Source: Tissierella pigra (lineage in GTDB: Bacteria; Bacillota; Clostridia; Tissierellales; Tissierellaceae). Taken from it: a DNA stretch of 33,637 nucleotides. Numbering within the stretch: position 1 is the first letter of the stretch; every line of letters begins with the position of its first letter. Position numbers and translations under genes: made by a program. The stretch is taken from assembly GCF_009695605.1 (NCBI RefSeq), contig NZ_VUNQ01000041.1, positions 1 through 33,637 on the forward strand. The letters are read 5' to 3'. The notes beneath the pieces are model-generated. The model was not told the DNA's origin. It did no database searches and saw nothing but the letters and a program-made list of their open reading frames with translations. Below, in pieces: positions 6,890 through 14,871 of the stretch.

Positions 6890-9007
6890 TTAATATTCTC
6901 TACTTAACTCATATATATCAGAAAACTCTATGTTTATTTTATCCACATTTATTTCCCTAGACATACATTCAGTGGAATTTATATTATTAATATCTACTTC
7001 ATATATTGGCAAGCTAATAGTAAAGGTACTTCCCTTATTTACTTCACTATCTAGATATATACTTCCACCATGTAATTCGACCATTGATTTTACTATTGAT
7101 AAACCTATACCACTTCCTTCTTTTTTTCTCCTTAGAGTTGAGTCTACTTGTTTAAATCTATCAAATATTATTTCTGTCATTTCCTTGGGAATTCCTACAC
7201 CGTTATCTTTTACCTCTATTAAAACCATGTTATTTTTTTCTTTAATACTTACTTCAATTTTTCCACCAGGTTCTACATACTTCACTGAATTTGACAGTAA
7301 GTTTAACATAACCCTTTCCAACTTATCCGCATCACATGCCATTATCCGCTCTTCTATTTCTGTATCAAATACTATAGATATGCCTTTAGTTTTACTATAC
7401 TCTACAACAGATAATGTAATATCTTCTATAATGGAAACGATATTATAGTTTTCAAAATTCATCTTCATAAACCCAGCATCAATCTTTGTAATATCTATAA
7501 GATTGTTAGAAAGTTTAATTAACCTATAGGAATTTTGCTTTATCATTTTAATATATTTATTGACTGTACCCCTATCTATATTCATTTCCATATTATCATT
7601 AAACGGAAATAGTTGAGTTACTCCCAGTATAATATTCAAAGGAGTTCTAAATTCATGGGATATTGTAGAAAAGAAGTTATTTTTCATTTCATCTACTTCT
7701 TTTGCTTTTTGTAATAATGCTTGTTTTATTTCTATTTGTTTCTGTAATTCTATAACCTTATTTTTTTGAGTAATATCTCTAAAGCTGATTATTCTTCCAG
7801 TAGGTACTCCTTTTTCTATAAAGGGAAGTACAGAAGCTTCTATAACTCTTCCATCTTTTAAATGTAGGTCACAAATATTAAAATCCTTTTTATTTCCTAA
7901 TTCTTTGGCAAAAAGCCTTATTTCTTCTGAATACTTCAATTGTTGTTTTGCAACTAAACCTAATTCACAATAATCACCATTATAAATTGTCTCTCGTGAA
8001 ATATCCCATATTTCCATAAGCAGTCTATTGGCATGAATAACTTTATTATCATCTCCTATTACTAAAATACCATTGTCCGATGCCTCTAATATAGCATCTA
8101 GAATTTCCTTCTTCTTTGAATTCTCTGTTTCTAATCTTTTCATTTCCTCACATTTTAGTCTAAGTTTGTGTACTAAATTTTCTAAATTCCCATTTTTTCT
8201 ATCTAAAAGTATATTTAATTCAATTAAATTCAAATTAGGCTCCTGTATACCCGTTCGAACTATTGCCTTATAAATTAAATAAAGAGATAAAAATTTAAAT
8301 ATATGCCCTATAATTGATAATAATCCTTGAGAATCATTATTAATTATAAAAATAAATTCAGAGGTAATCATTATAACTAATGAATAAATAATATGTCTAT
8401 TGGTGATATCTAAATCTTTAGAGCTTGTCTTTAAAAAATATATAATCCTTAATAACAAGATTCCACAAATTATATATTGACTTATTTTTTTAAAAGGTGT
8501 AAATCCTACTTCTTCTATAAAACAATCTGGAAAAATACCTAAATATAATATGGATATAAATAACAATATTGAAATAGTCAAATATATAAAGAACCCATAT
8601 CTAATATCAATCTTTTTATTCAAAAATATAATAGAAATTAAAAAAGATAAACTTTTCATATAGCTTGATACTATTAGTAATTGTAACGAAATATTATATG
8701 TATTGTGTCCTATTATACCTATTTCTTCATATGTAATTAAATGAATCAAATCAAAACAAGCAACGAATCCAAAAGCCATACCTAAAAATATTATTCTATT
8801 ATCTTGATTAGTTTTATAAGTATTTAAGGCTATAATTGCCATTAAGAAGCTAATTATAGACCCTGCTAACTCTATAAATAAATGATATATTTCAAAATCT
8901 TTATAACCTAAATACATGGATAATCCCAAAATAAAGATATACCTTAAAACTTTTTTCACCTTACTTTCACTTTTAAAATCCAATAATGTATATTTTATAC
9001 TTTCCAT
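6890..9007 (-). CDS. orphan membrane histidine kinase (MASE3-like, PAS, HisKA)
   Basis: A 705-residue sensor kinase. Residues about 20-250 hold seven or eight membrane helices and resemble the MASE3 sensor module (FDLIHLITYEEIG...HNTYNISLQL). A short coiled coil follows (about 265-305). A PAS domain (about 302-415) begins EASDNGILVIGDDNKVIHAN. The HisKA phosphoacceptor is His451 in STISHEFRTPLN. The ATPase has the N box around Asn573 (LLSNSVKY), G1 DNGVGIP (602-608) and G2 GSGIGLS (631-637). All catalytic motifs are intact. No response regulator adjoins it, so its partner lies elsewhere. The ATG is preceded by an AGGAGG ribosome site. A role in sensing a hydrophobic or redox signal is only conjecture. 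Confidence 0.9.
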   Translation of the reverse strand: MESIKYTLLDFKSESKVKKVLRYIFILGLSMYLGYKDFEIYHLFIELAGSIISFLMAIIALNTYKTNQDNRIIFLGMAFGFVACFDLIHLITYEEIGIIGHNTYNISLQLLIVSSYMKSLSFLISIIFLNKKIDIRYGFFIYLTISILLFISILYLGIFPDCFIEEVGFTPFKKISQYIICGILLLRIIYFLKTSSKDLDITNRHIIYSLVIMITSEFIFIINNDSQGLLSIIGHIFKFLSLYLIYKAIVRTGIQEPNLNLIELNILLDRKNGNLENLVHKLRLKCEEMKRLETENSKKKEILDAILEASDNGILVIGDDNKVIHANRLLMEIWDISRETIYNGDYCELGLVAKQQLKYSEEIRLFAKELGNKKDFNICDLHLKDGRVIEASVLPFIEKGVPTGRIISFRDITQKNKVIELQKQIEIKQALLQKAKEVDEMKNNFFSTISHEFRTPLNIILGVTQLFPFNDNMEMNIDRGTVNKYIKMIKQNSYRLIKLSNNLIDITKIDAGFMKMNFENYNIVSIIEDITLSVVEYSKTKGISIVFDTEIEERIMACDADKLERVMLNLLSNSVKYVEPGGKIEVSIKEKNNMVLIEVKDNGVGIPKEMTEIIFDRFKQVDSTLRRKKEGSGIGLSIVKSMVELHGGSIYLDSEVNKGSTFTISLPIYEVDINNINSTECMSREINVDKINIEFSDIYELSREY

Positions 9008-9113
9008 TACTCTTATTTCCTCCTAGTTCTTGTTAAAATAAACTCAAAACCTATTATACAAAACTTTTATGTAATATTTTGTCATAACTTGGACTTTTAA
9101 AAAATTTTTATAA

Positions 9114-9164
9114 AAAAATAAAACCCTAAAAAACTAAACTACAGTTTATCAGGGTTTTATTTTT
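9114..9164 (-). terminator. terminator of the FtsX permease gene
   Basis: Arms AAAAATAAAACCCT (9114-9127) and its complement (9151-9164) enclose a smaller hairpin (TAAACT/AGTTTA, 9135-9148). A T run follows on the minus strand. It lies about 80 bases beyond the permease stop. Confidence 0.75.
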
Positions 9165-9243
9165 CAAATATTAATTATTTATAACTTTTATTATGCTTTT
9201 AATGTTACATTAAAGACATTATTCATCATTTACTTACAATCTT

Positions 9244-12200
9244 CTAATCCACTGATTTTAAGGATTCTACCATTTCTACTTTTTTAAGTTTATAATACAT
9301 CGCAAAGTTCACAAGAATTGCAAAAATTAAAGTTAATGATATAGAGAAAATATAACTCTTCCATTCTAATTTAAGCCCAAACATTATATTCTCCATTTCA
9401 ACTGTTGTCATTATAAATCTATGCAAAAATATTCCCATTATAAGTCCTGTTAAAGCCCCCATAATAGTCAGTATAGTATTTTCTCTATATATATAGACTG
9501 ATACCTCATTATCATAAAAGCCTAAAACCTTTATAGTTGCAATTTCCCTTATTCTTTCAGATATATTCACATTAGTTAAATTATATAAAACTACAAATGC
9601 CAAGGCTCCTGCTGAAATAATCATAACTATTACTACATAATTTAGACTTCGAATAGTATCTTCAAAATTATCTCTAATTGAAGTATTAAAGCTTATGCTA
9701 CTTATTCCTTCCTTCTTTATTAATTCTCTAGATAGTTCATATTCGAATTCTTTAGATGTATCAGATAAAATTCCAATGGCCTGATTAAATTCTACTGGTA
9801 TTTTGAAAATCTCCTCATAGTACTCTGGGGATATATATACATAATTAAAAGTATAATTTTCTGTAATTCCAGTTACTTTAACTTTTGCTTCATCTTTTTC
9901 TTTATTTATTAAAGTTATCTCATCTCCTACAGATACATTTAAACTTCTACTTATCTGTTCAGTTATTACTACTCCTTTTTCCTCAATAGTAAGTTCTTTG
10001 CCTCCTTTACGATTTTGCAAATGGATAAACTTATTTATGTTGATTCTGTCCTTTGGAGTAATTATAGATATATCCTTTTCCATTGTATCTAATATAATAG
10101 TTCCACTTTCCATGGAAATTAGTTCATAATCTATTATGCTTTTATTTTCTTCTAAATGTTTTTCTCCATTATCTTCTAATCCTATAGTTACATCATAAGT
10201 AAATAGATTTCCAAATTGCCTATTTACTACAGTTTTAATAGAATCCTTTATTCCAAAAGCAGTAAGCATCAAAGCTGTACAACCTGCTATTCCAAATATA
10301 GTCATAAAAAATCTTCTCTTATATCTAAATATATTTCGAATACTAACTTTGTAACTAAAATTAAATCTATTCCAAATAAAAGGTATTTTTTCAAGAAGTA
10401 TTCTCTTTCCAAGCCTCGGTGCTTTTGGTCTCATTAAAGAAGATGGATTGTCTTTCAACTCATTGTTACAAGAAATAAATGTAGTCATTGTAGTTAATCC
10501 TATGGCTCCTAAAGATATAAAAGCAGCCAAAGCCACATTGAATTTAAGTATTACAGGTGGCAGTATATACATGATTCCATAAGCATTAAATATAATAGTT
10601 GGAAATAGAGTATACCCTATGAGAATTCCAATTATACAGCCTAATATAGTTGCTGTTAAGGCATAGAATATGTATTTAAATGCAATATCACTTTTATTGT
10701 ATCCCAGAGCCTTTAAAGTCCCTATATTTGTCCTTTGTTCATCTACCATTCTTGTCATAGTAGTTAGACATACTAAGGCTGCAACTAAAGCAAAGAAAAC
10801 TGGAAAAACTTGAGATATGGCATTTATTCTATCAGCAGCTCCACCATAGTCTACATAAGAGTAATGTGACTTTCTATCTAACACATACCATTTAGCTTTT
10901 TCAATTTTCTTTAAATCATTTTCACCTTCTTGTATTTTTTTCCAAGCATCTTCAAATTCCTTTTCAGCTTTTTCTTTAGAATCATTATATTCTTTTTCTG
11001 CTTCTATTAAATCCTTTTTTCCTCTTTCTAATTTTTCTCTAACTTTTGCTATTTCCAAAATACCTTCTTCTTCTCCTTTTTTAAGGCTTAATTTTTCAGT
11101 TTCAATTCTTTTTTTTGATGAATTTAATAGTTCTTTAGTCTTTTTAAGTTCCTTTTCTGCATTTAAAACCTTCTCTTTATTTCTTGCTAACTCTGTCCTA
11201 CCATTTTCAACTGCTGCCTTTACCCCTTGTAAAGTTCCTTTTGCAGTTTGTAATTCTACGAGTAACTTTTCTTTTTCTTCCTGTGTAATTAAAGGATTTT
11301 CTAAATTATTATTAATTTGTGATATTTGTTTTTCTAAAAGAGATATGCTTTCTTCTCCCTTTTTTATTTCATTTTCAGCCTGTAAAAAGCCTTTCTCTGC
11401 TAATATTTTATTTTCATTAAAAGTTTCAAGACCTTTTTCATATTCTTCTTCACCTTTTAATAATTCTTTTTCTGCCTGTTCTACTTTTTCTTTACCTTCC
11501 TTTATAGATAATTTAAATTTTAATTCATTAGCTTTAAGCTGTTTTTCTCCATTATCTATTTCTTTCTTTGCATCTTTCAATTCCTCTAAAGCCTCTTCCA
11601 ACTTCTTGTTAGCATCTGCTTTCTCATCAAAATATTCTCTTTTGCCTTCTTCTAATTCTTCCTGCGCATCTATTAGAATTTCCTCATATCTAATCTTTTC
11701 TCTTATTTTAGCTAAATCTTTTATTTTATCTGTAACTGGATTAACTATATCAAAATATTCTTTATCATAGGAATTTAAATTCTTAGCATCTTCCACAGTA
11801 AGTAAAATATCTGTATATACATCTAATTTAAAATTTTCTTTAGGAATCATAATAAAATCTCTTACTTGACCATTTCCAATATTACTGCTTCCCTTTTCAA
11901 ATGATAAATAGTATGGAGTTTGAACAGCACCTACTACTATAAATTCTGTATTCTCTAAGGTCTCAGACAGTTCTTCTTCTTTACCTGAAAAAAGCTTAAC
12001 TTTAGAGCCTATAGGAACTCTTGTAGAATTATCCTTTCCTGCTTCAATTACACATTCATCAATTTTTTCTGGTAATCTTCCTTTTATTAATTTTACATCA
12101 TTTATCTTATTAAAGGAATCAATTCCATGAAGTCTAATTACCACTTCTTTTTCATCATATTCTGCCAAGGTATCTATGACATAAGTCCCTATGCTTTCTT

Positions 12201-12456
12201 TTATACCCTCAGTTTTACTTATTTCCTTTAAATCATCATCTGTTAATCCTAAAGTAGATAATATTCTTATATCCATTAAATTATAATCATCATAATATCT
12301 ATCAGCTGTATATTCCATAACTTTTGGAGAAACTTTTACTCCTGAAAAAAATGCAACTCCTAATGTAATAATAGCGACAATAGATATAAATCTACCTATG
12401 GACTTCCTAATATCCCTTATCATATCTTTTATTAATGCAGATTTTTTCACTACCAT
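9244..12456 (-). CDS. FtsX/MacB-type ABC permease with a long coiled coil
   Basis: A 1070-residue permease for the ATPase encoded just upstream. One membrane helix (about 22-40) is followed by an extracellular MacB-like domain (about 45-240). A coiled coil rich in Glu, Lys and Leu spans about 250-520. The first FtsX membrane domain is about 550-665 (around MTRMVDEQRTNIGTLKALG). Another helix near 717-735 starts a second periplasm-side domain, and the second FtsX domain is about 950-1065 (INISERIREIATIKVLGFYD-like). Mechanotransmission ABC systems of this shape work on lipids, peptides or cell-wall enzymes rather than pumping through a channel. Its ATG overlaps the ATPase stop by 7 bases (ATGGTAG), so they are translationally coupled. 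The substrate is unknown. Confidence 0.9.
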   Translation of the reverse strand: MVVKKSALIKDMIRDIRKSIGRFISIVAIITLGVAFFSGVKVSPKVMEYTADRYYDDYNLMDIRILSTLGLTDDDLKEISKTEGIKESIGTYVIDTLAEYDEKEVVIRLHGIDSFNKINDVKLIKGRLPEKIDECVIEAGKDNSTRVPIGSKVKLFSGKEEELSETLENTEFIVVGAVQTPYYLSFEKGSSNIGNGQVRDFIMIPKENFKLDVYTDILLTVEDAKNLNSYDKEYFDIVNPVTDKIKDLAKIREKIRYEEILIDAQEELEEGKREYFDEKADANKKLEEALEELKDAKKEIDNGEKQLKANELKFKLSIKEGKEKVEQAEKELLKGEEEYEKGLETFNENKILAEKGFLQAENEIKKGEESISLLEKQISQINNNLENPLITQEEKEKLLVELQTAKGTLQGVKAAVENGRTELARNKEKVLNAEKELKKTKELLNSSKKRIETEKLSLKKGEEEGILEIAKVREKLERGKKDLIEAEKEYNDSKEKAEKEFEDAWKKIQEGENDLKKIEKAKWYVLDRKSHYSYVDYGGAADRINAISQVFPVFFALVAALVCLTTMTRMVDEQRTNIGTLKALGYNKSDIAFKYIFYALTATILGCIIGILIGYTLFPTIIFNAYGIMYILPPVILKFNVALAAFISLGAIGLTTMTTFISCNNELKDNPSSLMRPKAPRLGKRILLEKIPFIWNRFNFSYKVSIRNIFRYKRRFFMTIFGIAGCTALMLTAFGIKDSIKTVVNRQFGNLFTYDVTIGLEDNGEKHLEENKSIIDYELISMESGTIILDTMEKDISIITPKDRININKFIHLQNRKGGKELTIEEKGVVITEQISRSLNVSVGDEITLINKEKDEAKVKVTGITENYTFNYVYISPEYYEEIFKIPVEFNQAIGILSDTSKEFEYELSRELIKKEGISSISFNTSIRDNFEDTIRSLNYVVIVMIISAGALAFVVLYNLTNVNISERIREIATIKVLGFYDNEVSVYIYRENTILTIMGALTGLIMGIFLHRFIMTTVEMENIMFGLKLEWKSYIFSISLTLIFAILVNFAMYYKLKKVEMVESLKSVD

Positions 12457-13154
12457 TCAATCCTTTCTACTGGAGTTGGATTTTGGTTTTTTACTTGACT
12501 TTCTATCATTCCATTTTTAACTTTAATAACCTTGTCTCCCATGGGAGTTATTGCTAGATTATGAGTTATTACAACTACTGTCATTCCCATATTTCTACAA
12601 GTATCCTGAAGTAATTTTAAAATAGCTTTTCCTGTATTATAGTCTAAAGCTCCTGTTGGCTCATCACATAAAAGCAACTTAGGATTTTTAGCCAAAGCAC
12701 GAGCTATGGCTACTCTTTGTTGTTCTCCACCTGATAGCTGGGCTGGAAAATTTCCCTTTCTATGACTAAGACCTACAGCCTCTAATACCTCTTCAGTATC
12801 TAATGGATTGTTACATATTTGAGTTGCTAATTCCACATTTTCTATGGCAGTTAAATTTTGAACTAAATTATAAAATTGGAATACAAAACCTATATCATGT
12901 CTTCTATAAGTTATAAGTTCCTTATTAGTAAAGGATGTTATTTCTTTAGAATCTACAATGACTTTTCCAGATGTTGCTATATCCATACCTCCTAATATAT
13001 TTAATATTGTACTTTTACCAGCACCACTAGCTCCTGCTATAACAACAAACTCCCCTTTATCAATGGAAAAACTTGCTCCAGACAGAGCTTCAATCTTCAC
13101 TTCTCCCATTTGATATAATTTTTTTACATTTTGAAAATCAATATATTTTTCCAT
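12450..13154 (-). CDS. ABC transporter ATP-binding protein (MacB/LolD type)
   Basis: A 234-residue nucleotide-binding subunit that powers the large FtsX permease downstream. Walker A is GASGAGKS (41-48), the signature is [10 protein letters not shown], Walker B is LLLCDEP followed by TGALD, and the H-loop is in VVITHN. The LDY continuation and [17 protein letters not shown] are typical of the MacB/LolD/FtsE branch. It overlaps the permease frame by 7 bases. Its own promoter lies at 13227-13255 and a long hairpin separates it from the MerR gene, so it can be expressed independently while probably being functionally linked to that regulator. Confidence 0.95.
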   Translation of the reverse strand: MEKYIDFQNVKKLYQMGEVKIEALSGASFSIDKGEFVVIAGASGAGKSTILNILGGMDIATSGKVIVDSKEITSFTNKELITYRRHDIGFVFQFYNLVQNLTAIENVELATQICNNPLDTEEVLEAVGLSHRKGNFPAQLSGGEQQRVAIARALAKNPKLLLCDEPTGALDYNTGKAILKLLQDTCRNMGMTVVVITHNLAITPMGDKVIKVKNGMIESQVKNQNPTPVERIEW

Positions 13155-13226
13155 CTTTGTCTACTCCTTAATTAATGATATATATTCTTTATTTTTTAAA
13201 TATAATTCTTAATAATAAAAACATCT

Positions 13227-13255
13227 ATAATATAGAGTCTATCATATTTTATCAA
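13227..13255 (-). promoter_or_regulatory. promoter of the ABC operon
   Basis: Minus strand TTGATA (13250-13255), a 17-base spacer and TATTAT (13227-13232), each one mismatch or so from consensus, 73 bases before the ATPase start. The spacer is normal length, unlike the 19-base MerR-type promoter upstream of the regulator gene. Confidence 0.65.
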
Positions 13256-13272
13256 TATGTTAACTATAATTT

Positions 13273-13316
13273 AAAGAGAAGAAACAATTAATTTAAATTA
13301 ATTGCTTCTTCTCTTT
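13273..13316 (-). terminator. 22-bp inverted repeat after the MerR gene
   Basis: Left arm 13273-13294 and right arm 13295-13316 are complementary at 21 of 22 positions, with no spacer. It starts 3 bases past the MerR stop codon. The T tract is weak, so partial read-through into the ABC operon is possible. Confidence 0.7.
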
Positions 13317-13319
13317 AGT

Positions 13320-14081
13320 TTAGTCTATTTTAGCATAAATATAAACTGCATCTCTTAAAAATTCTGCTAACCCAGGTTGTTCCCTATCATAATATTCTTT
13401 GAATCTTTCATCATCAACATACATTTGAGCAAGACTAGCATGGGCTTCTTTAGTATAAAAATCCCAAAAATAGCTTAACCATTGACGATGTAAATCTACT
13501 GCTTTTTGTGCTAGTTCCCCTGATGGATTTTTAGTATAATATGCTAATTTTAATGTGTCTATAACATTAGCACTAAGTTCTTGTAGCTCTTTATACTGCT
13601 TTTCAGTCATATTTTTTAACATTTCATTTGATTTATCTACCTTGTCATCTCCATACTTTTCTCTAGCCTCTCTACCAAACTTTTCTTCATTACTATTAAT
13701 CATTTTTTGTTTAAAACCTTCAAATTTTTCTTTATCACTCATTTTAATTCTCCCTTCTTTTAATGCTATAGTCTTATTAACATTGGATATTAATAAATCT
13801 ATTTTTTCTCTTTGATGAAGGAGCTTTTCACGGTGCTGTATAAGTGCCGTTGACTCATCAAAAGAATCTGATGCTACTATATTTTTTATACTCTCTAAAT
13901 CCATACCTAATTCCCTATAGAATAATATCTGTTGTAATCTATCAACTTCTTTACTTCCATATATTCGGTATCCCGATGAATTAATTCTTGCTGGTTTAAG
14001 AATTCCTATTTCATCATAGTATCTAAGTGTTCTACTGCTGATTCCTGCTAAATTAGCCAATCTTTGCACTGTATATTCCAT
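13320..14081 (-). CDS. MerR-family regulator with a TipAS ligand-binding domain
   Basis: Transcription activator of the TipA/Mta type, 253 residues from the ATG at 14081. The frame is open from a GTG at 14090, but that GTG lies inside the AAGGAGGTG ribosome site, so the ATG 8 bases after AGGAGG is the credible start. The N-terminal winged helix (YTVQRLANLAGISSRTLRYYDEIGIL) is followed by a dimerisation helix (about 75-108). The C-terminal TipAS-like domain has the family traits FEGFKQKM, REKYGD and the LHRQWLSYFW segment. TipAS domains trap thiopeptides and other hydrophobic drugs. Its promoter has a 19-bp spacer with an operator (14105-14135), which implies autoregulation. The ABC exporter downstream is a likely further target. 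Confidence 0.93.
   Translation of the reverse strand: MEYTVQRLANLAGISSRTLRYYDEIGILKPARINSSGYRIYGSKEVDRLQQILFYRELGMDLESIKNIVASDSFDESTALIQHREKLLHQREKIDLLISNVNKTIALKEGRIKMSDKEKFEGFKQKMINSNEEKFGREAREKYGDDKVDKSNEMLKNMTEKQYKELQELSANVIDTLKLAYYTKNPSGELAQKAVDLHRQWLSYFWDFYTKEAHASLAQMYVDDERFKEYYDREQPGLAEFLRDAVYIYAKID
13740..13757 (-). promoter_or_regulatory. internal ribosome site and start for a short TipAS form
   Basis: Inside the regulator gene an ATG at 13742 (minus strand) follows GAAGGGAG (13750-13757) with 7 bases between. It falls exactly at the border between the MerR part and the TipAS domain and would yield a 140-residue drug-binding protein (13320-13742). Streptomyces TipA is known to produce such a short form from an in-frame start. 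Confidence 0.5.
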
Positions 14082-14104
14082 TTCGTTCACCTCCTTCTAA
14101 ATCT

Positions 14105-14135
14105 ACTATAAACCTTTACGTTACGTCAATGTCAA
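14105..14135 (-). promoter_or_regulatory. MerR-type promoter/operator with 19-bp spacer
   Basis: Minus strand TTGACA (14130-14135), exactly 19 bases, then TATAGT (14105-14110). The spacer carries the near-palindrome TTGACGT-A-ACGTAAA, matching at six of seven arm positions. The overlong spacer plus centred dyad is the hallmark of promoters twisted into activity by MerR proteins. It lies directly upstream of the TipA-like gene. Confidence 0.85.
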
Positions 14136-14146
14136 TAAACAAAAAA

Positions 14147-14176
14147 CCAGTTAAGAAAATAAAATTTCTCAACTGG
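14147..14176 (-). terminator. terminator of the P-II/DUF1538 operon
   Basis: CCAGTTAAGAAA (14147-14158) pairs with 14165-14176, with one wobble, and a T run (complement of 14141-14146) follows on the minus strand, 7 bases past the stop codon of the P-II-like gene. Confidence 0.85.
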
Positions 14177-14183
14177 CTCTCAT

Positions 14184-14870
14184 TTAATTTAAATCTTTAG
14201 ATTGAAATAACCCTGAAGTTTTATTGACGTCCATAATGAACATTATACCTTTACCTGGTTCGTCAAGATTCATAGCTTCTTTTATGACTTTTGCTATTTT
14301 ATTTGATTTTTCTTTTTCAACTATTAGCATAACTATTTCTTTCTCTGGTTCAATATTCATTGAAAAAAACATAACATTTTCATGTATTCCGGAACCTCTT
14401 GCATTAATAATAGTAGCACCCCTTGCTCCTGCTGAAGTAGCAGCATCTACAACTTCTTCTCCAAGACCTCTTTCTACTATAGTAAATATTACTTCATATT
14501 CCATCTCATCTTTTCCTCCTATTCTTAGGTCTCCATCAGACTCACCATAATTTTTTATACCTAAAACTTTCTTTACAGGCGAAGAGAAGATTATTCCATG
14601 ATTAGGCTTATCTAAGTGAAGTTTTTGAGTTAAAACTTCATGAATTTTGTCTTCAAGCCCACTTTCTGAAATCATCAATACTATTTCTTTCTTTACCTCA
14701 TTAAGTCCCAATATTTCTAAAATATGATTTTTCACTGTTCCTCTTCCTAAGAAAATAGTTCCCCCTGCTACACCAATTTTTTTTGCCTCTTTTAAAACTT
14801 TACTTCCACTTCCTAAATTTACTATAACAGCGGATAAAACTAATTCTTTATTGATCATATCTAGGTTCAA
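14184..14870 (-). CDS. tandem P-II-like (GlnB-fold) regulator
   Basis: A 228-residue protein made of two GlnB-like domains, about residues 9-104 and 125-221. Equivalent positions repeat clearly: GVAGGTIFLGRG (33-44) against GARGATIINARG (148-159), KEIVLMI against KEIVMLI, and HLDKPNHGIIF (85-95) against NLDEPGKGIMF (201-211). P-II proteins are trimers that sense nucleotides and bind membrane transporters; a tandem chain would make a pseudo-hexameric ring. The T-loops are short and lack the uridylylated Tyr of true GlnB. It starts at TTG one base after the DUF1538 stop, so translation is coupled; an ATG four codons later is possible but far from the AAGGAG site. It likely gates the membrane partner. 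The sensed ligand is unknown. Confidence 0.85.
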   Translation of the reverse strand: MNLDMINKELVLSAVIVNLGSGSKVLKEAKKIGVAGGTIFLGRGTVKNHILEILGLNEVKKEIVLMISESGLEDKIHEVLTQKLHLDKPNHGIIFSSPVKKVLGIKNYGESDGDLRIGGKDEMEYEVIFTIVERGLGEEVVDAATSAGARGATIINARGSGIHENVMFFSMNIEPEKEIVMLIVEKEKSNKIAKVIKEAMNLDEPGKGIMFIMDVNKTSGLFQSKDLN

Positions 14871-14871
14871 T

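Noticed and set aside
6930-7448. 172-residue plus-strand open frame opposite the kinase ATPase domain
   Set aside because: It is antisense to essential kinase motifs and rich in Ser, Ile and Leu, as expected for the mirror of a coding strand.
11345-11770. 141-residue Ser/Phe-rich plus-strand frame opposite the coiled coil
   Set aside because: It is the reverse of Glu/Lys codons in the coiled-coil region, which gives long Ser/Phe frames without stops.
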